A stretch of 64,000 bases of DNA, from assembly GCA_020086605.1 (NCBI GenBank), contig JACBWW010000003.1, forward strand, positions 9,041,870-9,105,869, read 5' to 3'. This DNA comes from Lanius collurio. Its lineage: Eukaryota; Chordata; Aves; Passeriformes; Laniidae. Below, piece after piece: positions 63,541-64,000 of this stretch (the stretch's first letter is position 1; each line of letters opens with the position of its first letter). The position numbers and the translations under genes were made by a program. A model generated the notes under the pieces. That model saw only the letters and a list, made by a program, of their open reading frames with translations, ran no database searches and was not told the DNA's origin.

Positions 63541-64000
63541 GTAACTCTGAACCAGAGTTAGAGCTCTATGCTACTTCAAGCTTTAAATTGGATGTAAAAA
63601 CCCCCATATTTCCTGCCCCAGGTTTGCTTAACATTATTTAGGTTTTCCATTAAAAAGGCAACACAGCACAGAGTGGGAGAGCCATTTGAGGAGAGAAGCT
63701 CAAGTGCACAAATGGGATTATTGCAGGTAGTGATTTTCAGAAGAACTAACTTTGTTTGACATTGTTTGATAGGAGATCTGCATTACTTGGCTTGCTCAAA
63801 AGTGAAGAGAAAATAAAAGTGGAATAGGAGAAAAATCTAGCCTCCTAAACGTCTCTGTTTTGGTAATCTTTACTAGATTATTTTGATGTAAGGCCTCCTG
63901 CCACACAGACTTCACTATTTGCATTACAGGAAATGCTGAATTTCCAAGTTGTTTATGGAATTATTTTTATTCTAAACAAAATAGGTACATTCTGAGCCAT
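63541..64000. other. Non-coding unique DNA
   Basis: AT-rich sequence with no exon, repeat family or RNA gene recognised up to the window edge. Confidence 0.55.

Noticed and set aside
1..64000. Search for prokaryotic-type systems, CRISPR arrays, phage or mitochondrial insertions
   Set aside because: No regularly spaced repeats, no dense coding, and no stretch resembling mitochondrial rRNA, tRNA or protein genes was noticed.

Overview
The window is vertebrate nuclear DNA, almost certainly from a bird and quite possibly a songbird. The basis is its interspersed repeats. There are CR1 retroposon 3' ends with the avian tail (cccttccaac followed by attctatgattctat-like sequence), and solo LTRs of avian ERVL-like families that begin TGTNNTGGTTT and end in CA. 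Base composition by eye is AT-rich and CpG-poor. No prokaryotic operons, Shine-Dalgarno sites, CRISPR arrays or dense coding were found. I read it as intergenic or deep-intronic DNA. No exon, tRNA, rRNA or recognisable ncRNA can be supported. The open reading frames are 60 to 178 codons long, which is unremarkable for 64 kb of AT-rich DNA. None has a domain I recognise, and the longest ones lie in a GC-rich part of an LTR.

Layout. 1-5.4 kb: unique DNA with one sense CR1 3' end (about 1330-1520) and a 21-A tract. 5384-5823: a solo LTR. 5.8-14 kb: unique DNA with a weak CR1 relic, a possible older LTR remnant near 9.8 kb and a speculative 46-nt exon at 6589-6634. 14.06-16.01 kb: the clearest structure in the window, a CR1 copy split by a 1629-bp solo LTR (14338-15966). 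The 5-bp target duplication is still readable as ctcat/cttgt, consistent with an ancestral CTCGT that lost its CpG in a different way on each side. 16-42 kb: long unique DNA with an antisense LTR fragment ending at 22727 and several homopolymer or simple tracts. 42.35-42.74 kb: an antisense, decayed CR1 segment. 42.7-55.7 kb: unique DNA with small palindromes and duplications. 55684-56209: a short solo LTR in the opposite orientation to the 14.3-kb one, with 11-bp terminal inverted repeats. 56.2-64 kb: unique DNA, including a CpG-richer patch with a 114-codon reverse-strand frame (63175-63519) that I cannot identify.

There is no set of genes working together here. The biology that can be read is transposable-element history: CR1 insertion, later ERV insertion into it, LTR-LTR recombination leaving solo LTRs, and decay. 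I found no undescribed system. Comparisons to CR1 and LTR families rest on remembered consensus sequence, not on a search. Several blocks could be conserved regulatory DNA, but that cannot be judged from a single genome.
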